A stretch of 64,000 nucleotides of DNA from Nitrospinota bacterium (GTDB lineage Bacteria; Nitrospinota_A; UBA7883; JACRGQ01), in contig JAOUMJ010000001.1 of assembly GCA_029881495.1 (NCBI GenBank), positions 124,001 through 188,000 of the forward strand, read 5' to 3'. The position numbers and the translations under genes were made by a program. The stretch's first letter is position 1. Every line of letters begins with the position of its first letter. Below are positions 6,170-14,091 of the stretch, piece after piece. A model generated the notes under the pieces. That model was given only the letters and a program-made list of their open reading frames with translations. It was not told the origin of the DNA and ran no database searches.

Positions 6170-7243
6170 ATGAACATTAATAAGGAATCGGTGAAGCGGA
6201 TACTTGTCCTCCGGTACCGTTCCATCGGGGATATAGTCCTATGCTATCCGGTATTGGAGAACCTGAAGCTCACTTTTCCTAACGCGACGATAGACATCGT
6301 CGTGGACGACGTATTCAAGGATCTCTGCTACGGCTGGCCGATGATCAATGAAGTGATCTGCAACAGGCGGAAGCGGAAGGGGATAGGAAAATTCGAATCC
6401 GCGATGGAGGATATCAAATTCAACTGGAGCATCCTGAGGCGAAGGTACAATCTTGTGGTGGATCTCCATTGCGGACCGAGGAGCGCGCTTCTTACCCTTT
6501 TTTCGCTTGCCCGGTATCGGCTTGGCAACAGGCACAGGCTGAGAAATTCGATCTGCTACAACATTTTCCCTCCTCCAGGCGACAAGCCCCATTCAGTGGA
6601 AAATATGCTTTCGATGCTCGCACCTCTCGAACCGCATATTGAAGAGAGCAAAAGGCTCTTTCTCTCGGCGAGCGACACAGATATGGAATACATAAGATCG
6701 TTTCTGTCAAAGCTTGGGATATCCGATAGTGACAGGCTTGTGATGGTGCATCCTGGGGCGCGAGTCGATTTCAAACGCCTTCCGCCGGAAGTAATGGGTG
6801 AGGCGATCGCGTGGATGAGGCAGAAGTATGGCGTGAAAGTGATCCTTGCGGGGAGCGACGCCGATCTGACCGCGCTTTCAGATATCGCGAAGGCGGCTGG
6901 GCACAAGTGTAAGGTTGCTACAAACCTTTCCATTGGGCAGTTATCAGCGTTGATAAACTCGTGCGTTCTTTTTATCGGCAACGACAGCGGGCCGATGCAC
7001 ATGGCGGCGGCGCTTAACGTTCCGGTAATAGCGTTTTTCGGGCCGAGTGACCCGGCGATATGGGGTCCCTGGAAGGTAAGGAGCAAAATCGTGCAGGCTC
7101 CAGCCATGGAATGCATGCCGTGCGATCAGAAAGGGTGCAAGTTTGTGCCGGAGCACTGCATGACAAAAATAAAAACTGAAAATGTAAAACGCGCAATCAG
7201 CGGTATGCTGGATGAAAAATCGGCCAGGATAGCCGCATCCTGA
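6170..7243 (+). CDS. GT9-family (heptosyltransferase-like) glycosyltransferase
   Basis: Inverting GT-B enzyme of the ADP-heptose:LPS heptosyltransferase family, about 357 aa. Motifs: RILVLRYRSIGDIVLCYPVL at the N-terminus, MVHPGA near residue 190, and GNDSGPMHMAAAL with FFGPSDPAIWGPW in the donor-binding half. The C-terminal part has four cysteines in a short stretch (CMPCDQKGC), seen in many members. Start: ATG 6170 is favoured; GTG 6191 has AAGGAA close by and is possible, and an in-frame ATG-like codon lies as far up as 6122. ATG-CCT-GTA-TGA overlaps the 6170 start exactly as at gpsA. Likely role is core or surface glycan assembly with its neighbours. Confidence 0.88.
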   Translation: MNINKESVKRILVLRYRSIGDIVLCYPVLENLKLTFPNATIDIVVDDVFKDLCYGWPMINEVICNRRKRKGIGKFESAMEDIKFNWSILRRRYNLVVDLHCGPRSALLTLFSLARYRLGNRHRLRNSICYNIFPPPGDKPHSVENMLSMLAPLEPHIEESKRLFLSASDTDMEYIRSFLSKLGISDSDRLVMVHPGARVDFKRLPPEVMGEAIAWMRQKYGVKVILAGSDADLTALSDIAKAAGHKCKVATNLSIGQLSALINSCVLFIGNDSGPMHMAAALNVPVIAFFGPSDPAIWGPWKVRSKIVQAPAMECMPCDQKGCKFVPEHCMTKIKTENVKRAISGMLDEKSARIAAS

Positions 7244-7299
7244 CGCGGGGGTGATTTAATGACTATTCCTTTTCCAAGTCTTATTTTAATGGCGGAAGC

Positions 7300-8391
7300 G
7301 TGAAGATAGGAATAGATATCTCTCCGATGGGGGAGCCGAACTATACCGGCGTAGGTGTTTATACTGAAAATCTGATAAAAAGCCTGGCGAAGATAGACAG
7401 CGATAACGATTATTATCTCTGTTACAGGCTTTCCAGGCTGAAGAAAAAATGGCTCGCCAATCCTGTAAACCAGAGCAACTTTCACTTTAAGATCATCCAG
7501 GAACCTTTAAATTTCCTTTTTGAACGCAAGCTCGATATCTTCCACGGTTCAGAGCGTCTGCCGAATTACAGGAGACCAAAGAAAATAGTTACCATCCACG
7601 ATATGGCAGCGGTGCTCGGCGGCGATTTCATGACGGATGATTTCAGGGAAATGATAAAGGACCGATACGGGCGGCTGGTAAAAACGGCTGACAGAATAAT
7701 CACTGTTTCAGAAAATACGAAGAGGGATCTGTGCGAGTACTACAAGCTTGCCCCATCTCTTGTGGATGTAACCTATCAGGGGATAAGCGAAAAATTCCGC
7801 CCTCTGCCGGAAGATACCATTAACGAAGTTCTGGGGAGACATGGATTGACCAAGCCATATATTCTCAATGTCGGCGCGCTACAGGAGAGGAAAAACATAC
7901 TCCGCATAATTGAGGCGTTCGGGCGATACATGAACGCCGGTGGAGACGCCAATACGAAACTGGTCTTGTGCGGGAAACCGACCTATGCCTTCGACAGAAT
8001 ACCGAAAAAGATAGCGGAGCTTGGGCTTGAGGAAAAAGTGGTAATTCTGCAATACATGGCGAATGACGACCTGGTCGCCCTTTACAACGGCGCCATGATG
8101 CTCTGCTTTCCCTCTCTGTTCGAAGGGTTCGGGCTTCCTATCGTGGAAGCGTTTGCGTGCGGGTGCCCGGTGATCACCTCAAATATCACATCAATGCCTG
8201 AAGTAGCAGGGGACGCGGCGTTATTGGTGGATCCGCTAAGCGTTGAGGATATTGAATCCGCTATGAGGAGCTTGACCAATGAAAGCGAAAGGAAGCGGCT
8301 GATAGAGAAAGGCCTGGAGCGCGCCAAGGTATTCGTATGGGGAAACATAGCCAAAAAAGTCCTTGATATATACAAGAGTGTTGTTCAATAA
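7300..8391 (+). CDS. GT4-family glycosyltransferase (mannosyltransferase-like)
   Basis: GT-B enzyme of 363 aa. The N-terminal domain carries GIDISPMGEPNYTGVGVY and the strand-turn TIHDMAAVLGG. The linker has TVSENTKRDLC followed by VTYQGISEKFRP. The C-terminal domain shows LNVGALQERKNILRIIEAF and the acidic signature PSLFEGFGLPIVEAFACGCPVI near 268-289 (E-x7-E). The GTG at 7300 follows GGCGGA and gives the family-like start MKIGIDISPMG. It lies 56 nt after the GT9 gene on the same strand, so cotranscription is likely. The sugar donor is not determinable, though the closest family look is mannosyltransferase. Confidence 0.9.
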   Translation: MKIGIDISPMGEPNYTGVGVYTENLIKSLAKIDSDNDYYLCYRLSRLKKKWLANPVNQSNFHFKIIQEPLNFLFERKLDIFHGSERLPNYRRPKKIVTIHDMAAVLGGDFMTDDFREMIKDRYGRLVKTADRIITVSENTKRDLCEYYKLAPSLVDVTYQGISEKFRPLPEDTINEVLGRHGLTKPYILNVGALQERKNILRIIEAFGRYMNAGGDANTKLVLCGKPTYAFDRIPKKIAELGLEEKVVILQYMANDDLVALYNGAMMLCFPSLFEGFGLPIVEAFACGCPVITSNITSMPEVAGDAALLVDPLSVEDIESAMRSLTNESERKRLIEKGLERAKVFVWGNIAKKVLDIYKSVVQ

Positions 8392-8501
8392 TCACTTTAA
8401 TCTTCGATACCGGTTGTCTGATTGCTGGCTTTTTGCGGTCAGGCGGATTTCCGGATTTGACAGGCGCATTTAAAATATTAGAAGAATAAAGGATTCCACC
8501 C

Positions 8502-9146
8502 ATGAAAATATTTGTTGATACCGCCGATATAAATGAAATAAGGGAAGCAAATTCCATCGGAATTCTTGACGGAGTGACGACCAACCCTTCTCTTGTGGCA
8601 AAGACAGGGAAGGATTTCAAAACGGTAATAAATGAGATTGTGCAGGAAGTGGACGGCCCGATAAGCGCGGAAGTGATATCGCTTGAAGCTGATGGAATGG
8701 TAAAGGAAGGGATAGAGCTTGCCAAGATACATGAGAATATCGTGGTAAAGATCCCGATGACGGTAGACGGCTTGAAGGCTACGAAAAAACTGACGAATGA
8801 GGGGATTAAAACAAACGTAACCCTTATTTTCCAGCCGTCACAGGCGCTCCTTGCGGCAAAGGCAGGGGCTACATATGTCTCCCCGTTCGTGGGGAGGCTC
8901 GACGATATTTCCGAGAACGGAATGCAGATAGTCGAAGACATTGTCGACATTTACAACAACTACGGATACGAAACTGAAGTTATCGTCGCCTCTATCAGAA
9001 ATCCGATGCATTTTGTAAACGCCGCGCTCGTAGGCGCCGATGTATGCACGATCCCGCTTGGGGTCATTCAGCAGCTGGTGAAACATCCGTTGACCGATAT
9101 CGGTATTGAGAGGTTCCTGAAAGATTGGGAAAAGGTTCCCAAGTAG
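8502..9146 (+). CDS. Transaldolase-like / fructose-6-phosphate aldolase (TalC/FSA family)
   Basis: Small class I aldolase of 214 aa, the size of the FSA/TalC subfamily. It transfers dihydroxyacetone units between sugar phosphates or cleaves fructose 6-phosphate. Motifs: [12 protein letters not shown] at the start, [15 protein letters not shown] near 26-40, the Schiff-base lysine in VVKIPMT near residue 85, and [11 protein letters not shown] near 125. The ATG has AAAGGA upstream. It lies 110 nt after the GT4 gene. Whether it acts as transaldolase or as FSA cannot be settled by reading; most bacterial members of this size are transaldolases. Confidence 0.93.
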   Translation: MKIFVDTADINEIREANSIGILDGVTTNPSLVAKTGKDFKTVINEIVQEVDGPISAEVISLEADGMVKEGIELAKIHENIVVKIPMTVDGLKATKKLTNEGIKTNVTLIFQPSQALLAAKAGATYVSPFVGRLDDISENGMQIVEDIVDIYNNYGYETEVIVASIRNPMHFVNAALVGADVCTIPLGVIQQLVKHPLTDIGIERFLKDWEKVPK

Positions 9147-9199
9147 AATTTAAAATAATCCGGGCGCGAAAGAGGCGGGTAGAGTTCTGCGCTTAACAT

Positions 9200-10243
9200 T
9201 CAGGAGATTATTCTTTTCACCGTCTCCATGTTTTCCAGAAGCCATGAGTGAAGCTGAACTATTCCCGTCTCAAAATCCGTGGTGGGTTTCCATCCGAGGA
9301 TGCGGGAGATCTTTGCGTTATCCGAAATAAAGATTTTCTGATCCCCAGCGCGTATTTCCCGTTTGCCTGGCTTGATGCTGATGCGGAGTTTATTTTCCAT
9401 AAAGAGGAGAAGCTCCAGAATGGAAACGGAATTTTTCGGGCCGCCGCCGATATTGAATATCTCGCCTTTCACGCGATCGATATTTTCGATGGCCCGGTCA
9501 AAGGCATCCGCCAGGTCCGTGACATGGAGGACGTCACGCACCTGCTTTCCGTTGCCGTATAGGTAAACGTCTTTTCCTAGAATACCCGCTATAAGGAACC
9601 ACGCGAGCCAGCCCTGATCTTCCACTCCATACTGGTTCTCGCCATAGATGCACGATTGGCGAAAGACTACAGTAGGGATGCCGTAAATCCTGTGATAATC
9701 CCTCACATACTGATCCGCTCCCCCTTTGGAGCAGCCGTAGGGTGAGTGAAAATCGAGCGGTGCCGATTCATCGACCCCTTCTGGGCTATCGATGAATTCG
9801 TATCGGAGTTCTTTCTCGGAAGTTTTGTTTGCCTCCAGTGCGCCATACACTTTGTTGGTCGATGAAAAGAGGAATACCGGTTTTTTTGTGAGTCCCCTTG
9901 CGTATTCGAGCATGTTGAATGTCCCTATGAGGTTTACGTTGAAATCGTTCTGTGGGTCGATTACCGATGTGGTTACTGCTACCTGTGAAGCGAGGTGAAT
10001 GATAACATCCACATCCGGATGTTTTTCAAGAAGCAAATATTTTACCGATGCATCGGATATGTCGGCATTGATAAATTCAGCATTCAGGTTTTTATGTACA
10101 AACTGCAGGTTAATGTCGGTACCTTTTCGCGAAAGGTTGTCCAGAATTACAATACGGTTATTTTTCCCGAAGTGGCGCGCGAAGTTCGTCCCTATGAATC
10201 CCGCTCCACCCGTTATCAGGATCTTCCTGTTTCCAGTTGTAAT
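9200..10243 (-). CDS. CDP-paratose 2-epimerase-like SDR enzyme, apparent ATT start
   Basis: Extended short-chain dehydrogenase of 347 aa related to CDP-paratose 2-epimerase (RfbE/Tyv). The N-terminus holds the NAD loop TGGAGFIGTNF, then DNLSRKGTDIN, as in RfbE. Further on are SSTNKVYG, the catalytic DFHSPYGCSKGGADQY (Tyr-x3-Lys), DQGW and GNGKQVRDVLH. No ATG, GTG or TTG occurs in frame before the Rossmann loop; the first such codon (TTG 10036) would delete it. ATT at 10243 has a strong AAGGAAGG 6 nt upstream and an in-frame TAA just before, so ATT is the apparent start unless there is a sequence error. No CDP-hexose synthesis genes are nearby. Confidence 0.85.
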   Translation of the reverse strand: MTTGNRKILITGGAGFIGTNFARHFGKNNRIVILDNLSRKGTDINLQFVHKNLNAEFINADISDASVKYLLLEKHPDVDVIIHLASQVAVTTSVIDPQNDFNVNLIGTFNMLEYARGLTKKPVFLFSSTNKVYGALEANKTSEKELRYEFIDSPEGVDESAPLDFHSPYGCSKGGADQYVRDYHRIYGIPTVVFRQSCIYGENQYGVEDQGWLAWFLIAGILGKDVYLYGNGKQVRDVLHVTDLADAFDRAIENIDRVKGEIFNIGGGPKNSVSILELLLFMENKLRISIKPGKREIRAGDQKIFISDNAKISRILGWKPTTDFETGIVQLHSWLLENMETVKRIIS

Positions 10244-10580
10244 TCTGCACCTTCCTTATGAGATCAAAAAGTAAATCATATATCGAAATTTCAGTTCATC
10301 AGTATATATCGGATGAAATCGTGCAAACCTGTAATAGCCGCAATGGGAAAAATCGTTCGAATATCTCTCTGTTTTTCAGTATTTTTCAAAGTAAAAGATC
10401 CCTTTGCGCTGTAATAAATAGTGACAATAATAAAAATGGTTATTGACTGAAAATTAAGAGCTTAGAGCAATGCTTGAAGTTTTGGACGGATTAGTGTAAC
10501 ATCTTGACAAGTGGTTGACCGGCAGGCTTGTCCGGGCTTAGGGGAGCCACACTTTGGGATGCAATATTGGAGAATCACTA
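10244..10580. other. Divergent intergenic region, 337 nt
   Basis: AT-rich spacer between the epimerase and the exported protein. It holds the Shine-Dalgarno sequence of the epimerase (10250-10257) and an inverted repeat GACAAG...CTTGTC (10506-10532, 15-nt spacer) that could be an operator. No convincing promoter pair or gene is seen; a 62-codon frame from 10258 has no ribosome-binding site. Confidence 0.5.
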
Positions 10581-10946
10581 ATGGGGCCTATTGAACGATT
10601 AAAACGCGTGGTACTTGCGCTTCTAGTATTTCCGTTGCTCTTTATCTCAGTTATCGATGTGCCGAATGCGGATGCATGGATATATGGGAAAGAGGAGGCG
10701 CAGCCCCCTTTGCTGTTTCTCGATACGGGTGAAGGGAGAAAAGCTGAAGTTGAGGTATATATTGACCGTAAACTGCATGCGAAGACAAATACAAATCTTC
10801 TCATGGAACTGAAGGCCGGCAAGGTCTATCACTTTGAAGTAAAGAGCGGTAAGAAACAGCTTTTCGAAAGCAGTCTTTCACTCTCTAACGGCAGGGAAGT
10901 ATTACTCCGCTGTACAGGCAGCAAAGAGTGTCTTTTAGACCTTTGA
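10581..10946 (+). CDS. Small exported protein of unknown function
   Basis: 121-aa protein with a typical signal peptide: basic start (GPIERLKR), a hydrophobic stretch of about 18 residues and a likely cleavage after PNADA near residue 33. The mature part is charged and probably beta-rich, with two cysteines close to the C-terminus (RCTGSKEC) that could form a disulfide. ATG 10581 is preferred over the upstream TTG because GGAG lies 8 nt before it. It converges on pyrD with a 12-nt gap. I do not recognise the family. Confidence 0.65.
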   Translation: MGPIERLKRVVLALLVFPLLFISVIDVPNADAWIYGKEEAQPPLLFLDTGEGRKAEVEVYIDRKLHAKTNTNLLMELKAGKVYHFEVKSGKKQLFESSLSLSNGREVLLRCTGSKECLLDL

Positions 10947-10958
10947 TCACTTCCGGGC

Positions 10959-11876
10959 CTAGCCGATCTTCACTTTTCCGATAATATCGTTTAAACCGTC
11001 AATCCGGTTATCAGTGCAGTATTTTTCCAGCTCCGCTACGAATCTGTTTGACGATTCCGGGTCTACAAAATTAAATGTCCCCACCTGTACGGCGGACGCG
11101 CCGGCAAGGAGAAATTCGACTACATCTTCAACGGACGTTATGCCGCCAATGCCGATGATAGGGATCTTAACGCTATTGGCGCATTCGTAGACCATCCTGA
11201 CGGCAACAGGCTTGATCGCAGGGCCGGAGAGACCGCCGAAGACCCTCGCCAATTTCGGTCTGCCGGTTTTTATATCGATGCTCATTCCGAGGAGCGTATT
11301 GATGGCGCTTATCGCGTCCGCCCCGCCGTTCTCGACAGCTACAGCGAAGGGCTTTATGTCCCCCACGTTTGGAGAGAGCTTTACTATCAGAGGAAGCGAG
11401 GTGGCCTTTCGGACTGCCAGCGTAAGTTTTTCGAGCACTTTTATATCGGTGCCGAATTGAATTCCACCTTTGCTTACATTCGGACATGAGACGTTCATCT
11501 CAAGCCCGTGAACTCCATCCATACCGTCAAGGGTTTTCGCAGTTTCGACGTATTCATCTTCACTCTCGCCAAAGAAGTTCACTATCACTGTTGCGCCGGT
11601 ACCGGCAAGCTTTGGGAGGGTTTCGTCCCTGAATTTTTCGATGCCGATATTTTCAAGGCCAATTGAATTGAGCATTCCCGCCGGAGTTTCGCAAATCCTC
11701 GGCATCGGATTTCCTTCCCTCGGTTTCAGCGAAAGCCCCTTTGTGCATATGGCGCCAAGGGTGGAGATGTCGAACATCTTATGGAATTTCAATCCATATC
11801 CGAAGGTGCCAGAAGCGGTCATTATAGGATTTTTCAGCTTGAGACGGCCAATCGATGTCTCCATGTTTACGCCCAT
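10959..11876 (-). CDS. pyrD: Dihydroorotate dehydrogenase B, catalytic subunit
   Basis: Oxidises dihydroorotate to orotate with FMN; class 1B, working with PyrK to reduce NAD+. The 305-aa protein begins ETSIGRLKLKNPIMTASGTFGYG and has the catalytic-cysteine stretch NVSCPNVSKGG near residue 135, KLSPNVGD near 172, GLSGPAIKP near 220 and IGIGGI near 248. ATG 11876 is chosen because GGAG stands 8 nt before it; it overlaps the end of pyrK by 10 nt, and ATG 11864 is the alternative. The frame extends further up inside pyrK without support. It is the last gene of the pyr operon. Confidence 0.93.
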   Translation of the reverse strand: MGVNMETSIGRLKLKNPIMTASGTFGYGLKFHKMFDISTLGAICTKGLSLKPREGNPMPRICETPAGMLNSIGLENIGIEKFRDETLPKLAGTGATVIVNFFGESEDEYVETAKTLDGMDGVHGLEMNVSCPNVSKGGIQFGTDIKVLEKLTLAVRKATSLPLIVKLSPNVGDIKPFAVAVENGGADAISAINTLLGMSIDIKTGRPKLARVFGGLSGPAIKPVAVRMVYECANSVKIPIIGIGGITSVEDVVEFLLAGASAVQVGTFNFVDPESSNRFVAELEKYCTDNRIDGLNDIIGKVKIG

Positions 11877-12607
11877 TCGATCACTCCAGTATTGAATACT
11901 GGACCGCTCATGCATGTCCGTCTGTTGCCGTTTACGGTTTTTACGATACACCCCAGGCAGACTCCAAAACCGCACGCCATCTTCTCTTCGGTTGATATCT
12001 GACCGTCTATTCCATGTTCCTTGCAGAGGTTATCGATCGCTTTCAGCATCCCCTTGGGGCCGCATGCAATTATGAAGTCGCTTTTGTCTTTTATCAATCC
12101 TGGAAGCGGAGCGGTAACTAGCCCTTTGATACCGGACGAACCGTCATCGGTGGTCACCGTGACATCTTTGCAATAGCGTTTAAGTTCTTCGACGCCGAAG
12201 ATATCCCTTTTTGTTGCCCCCCCGATTACGGCGGAAATATTGAGATGTCTGTTTTGCCGGGCGAAAAAAAGGAGGGGTGGTATGCCGACACCTCCGCCTG
12301 CCATGATAACTCTGGCTTCTTTCGGTGTGGAAAAGGGATTACCAAGGGGGCCGAGGACATCTATCTCCTCCCCGACAGATTTTGAAGAGAGTATCCCTGT
12401 CCCTTCGCCGACGTTCTTGAAAATTATTGAAGCGGTGCCGCCATCCTCGCCCGCGATGCTCATCGGTCTTCGCAACAGGGGGACGAGGCCGATATGTACC
12501 CTTATCATTACGAACTGTCCCGCTTTGGTTTTGCCGAAGGGCCAGTCAAATTGCAGTTCATGCAGGTTATCGGCGATCGTTCTCTTTCCGGTGATCTTTA
12601 CTATCAT
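11867..12607 (-). CDS. pyrK: Dihydroorotate dehydrogenase B, electron-transfer subunit
   Basis: Passes electrons from PyrD's FMN through FAD and a [2Fe-2S] cluster to NAD+. The 246-aa protein has the FAD motif LLRRPMSIAG near residue 47, the nucleotide loop IMAGGGVGIPPLLFFA near 106, and the C-terminal cluster motif CGFGVCLGCIV plus RRTCMSGPVF, giving four cysteines. The ATG overlaps the stop of the transglutaminase-like gene by 4 nt (ATGA), and its end overlaps pyrD, so the three are probably translated in a coupled way. Confidence 0.93.
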   Translation of the reverse strand: MIVKITGKRTIADNLHELQFDWPFGKTKAGQFVMIRVHIGLVPLLRRPMSIAGEDGGTASIIFKNVGEGTGILSSKSVGEEIDVLGPLGNPFSTPKEARVIMAGGGVGIPPLLFFARQNRHLNISAVIGGATKRDIFGVEELKRYCKDVTVTTDDGSSGIKGLVTAPLPGLIKDKSDFIIACGPKGMLKAIDNLCKEHGIDGQISTEEKMACGFGVCLGCIVKTVNGNRRTCMSGPVFNTGVIEWA

Positions 12608-14091
12608 CTGCTCCGCTCTATTGATTTTATTTCGATCCCTATTTTACCGATAAATTCAAACAGTTGTAGCTGTTTTGATAGTTCGCCTTCGATTAATTTT
12701 ACGTGCGTGACATCGGCGATCTCCTGGCCGAGAGTGGGATCTATCGCGATCCATTTCCCAGCGTATATCTCAGGCCACGCGTGGTATAGAAATCCTTCGA
12801 AGTCTTCCGAGTAGACTATTCCTGAGACCGTTCTCACCGGTATCCCTTCCGCTCTCGCAAGGGCGGCAAAAAGATTGGTGTGCGACTGACACTCCCCTTC
12901 CAGCGACCGTAATGTCTCAACAGCGGAAAAGGTGTCAATAAAGCTTTTCTTTACGTTTTTGTGAACCCATCTGCTGATGAGCTGAGCCTTTTTGAATGTA
13001 TCTTTCTCTTTTCCGGCGATACGTGACGCCCTTTTCAAAATCGCAGGGTCGTCGGATTGCGCCTCAAAAGTAGATTTCAAATATTCCTCCATCCCTTTGC
13101 CGGACTCAGAAATGGCAATCTTCGGGATCTCCTTTTCATTTTCCTTTCGTACTTCGATCTCAAGGATGATTGTTTTGCCTTTATTTCCGTTCCCCCCTTT
13201 GACCGTTTTTACCTTTTGTCTTGAATCCGAAGGTATCAAGCCCTCTGATGCGAGACCGCTCATATGGAGAACCATTACGGCTATTTCCTCTTTTTTCTCA
13301 ATATCGATTTTGACGGGGATGAGGCTGAAGGCAAGGATCTGGGTAAAAGGCATTACACCTTCCTTGAAGGATAAGGCCTGTTTTTCATCAACGGACTCGC
13401 TGGTAAAACCAAGAGGGGATATTTCCTTCAAGGTTCGACCGTTAGGCGTTAAAAAGGAAGTAACGGTAAAATTCTGGAATTTTGATTGGACCTCGAAAAC
13501 CTCTTCTTTTTTTCCGTTATGAACTATTGTTGTTTTTTTTCCGACTTCGATGGTAATCGCCTCTATTGCGAGGAGCGATTCCACGAAAACATGGAATTTA
13601 TATTTTGCTCCGGTCTCTAGAGTCATGTCGCCCAGGAGATAGCTGATTGCGTCCGCGAGATTGGCATTGTCGGGGAAAGGGACTTTCTTCCTGGAGACGT
13701 TTCCGCCGGATCTTATGGTTATGTCTGCTGTATTTCCAGAAATAATTCCGTCGAAGAACTGCCTGTGGTTCAGCATCTTTTGCATGTAAGTGAAGCTTTT
13801 CGGTTTTTTCCCGCTGTCGAGAAAAAATGTATGGCTAGTGGAAGCTTCCTGCGTGATGCCGTTAATTTCAAACTTCATTAACGACTTGGATGTGATCTTG
13901 TATTCTTCGCCTGTTCTTTCAACTTTCTGATAGGTGAATCCTATTTTGGACGAATTCATTTTTATTTCCATCCACTCTTCGCTGATGACTTCGGCAAAGG
14001 AAAGGTGGAAGGGAACCAGTACAAGCGTCAGGAATAAAAGCGTTATTCTTGGAAAAACCTCAGGTATGGTACTTCTGGATTGGAGTTGCAT
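12604..14091 (-). CDS. Exported transglutaminase-like protein in the pyr operon
   Basis: 495-aa protein with an N-terminal signal peptide (hydrophobic residues 15-32, likely cleavage after SFA) and a C-terminal transglutaminase-like cysteine-protease fold. The triad is visible: Cys401 in [14 protein letters not shown], His437 in LYHAWPEIY and Asp451 in AIDPTLGQ. The middle (40-340) is an uncharacterised beta-rich region. Likely role is cleavage or cross-linking in the envelope; the substrate is unknown. Its start lies 32 nt inside carB and its end overlaps pyrK, so it is locked into the pyrimidine operon though no metabolic link is evident. Confidence 0.82.
   Translation of the reverse strand: MQLQSRSTIPEVFPRITLLFLTLVLVPFHLSFAEVISEEWMEIKMNSSKIGFTYQKVERTGEEYKITSKSLMKFEINGITQEASTSHTFFLDSGKKPKSFTYMQKMLNHRQFFDGIISGNTADITIRSGGNVSRKKVPFPDNANLADAISYLLGDMTLETGAKYKFHVFVESLLAIEAITIEVGKKTTIVHNGKKEEVFEVQSKFQNFTVTSFLTPNGRTLKEISPLGFTSESVDEKQALSFKEGVMPFTQILAFSLIPVKIDIEKKEEIAVMVLHMSGLASEGLIPSDSRQKVKTVKGGNGNKGKTIILEIEVRKENEKEIPKIAISESGKGMEEYLKSTFEAQSDDPAILKRASRIAGKEKDTFKKAQLISRWVHKNVKKSFIDTFSAVETLRSLEGECQSHTNLFAALARAEGIPVRTVSGIVYSEDFEGFLYHAWPEIYAGKWIAIDPTLGQEIADVTHVKLIEGELSKQLQLFEFIGKIGIEIKSIERSR

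Noticed and set aside
8457-8490. TTGACA before the transaldolase gene
   Set aside because: A perfect -35 but no acceptable -10 at 16-18 nt; too weak to call a promoter.
9200-10036. Epimerase starting at TTG 10036
   Set aside because: It would remove the NAD-binding GGAGFIG loop and DNLSRKG, which are intact in frame just upstream.
10258-10446. 62-codon frame in the intergenic region after the epimerase
   Set aside because: No ribosome-binding site, low-complexity polar sequence and overlap with the epimerase leader.
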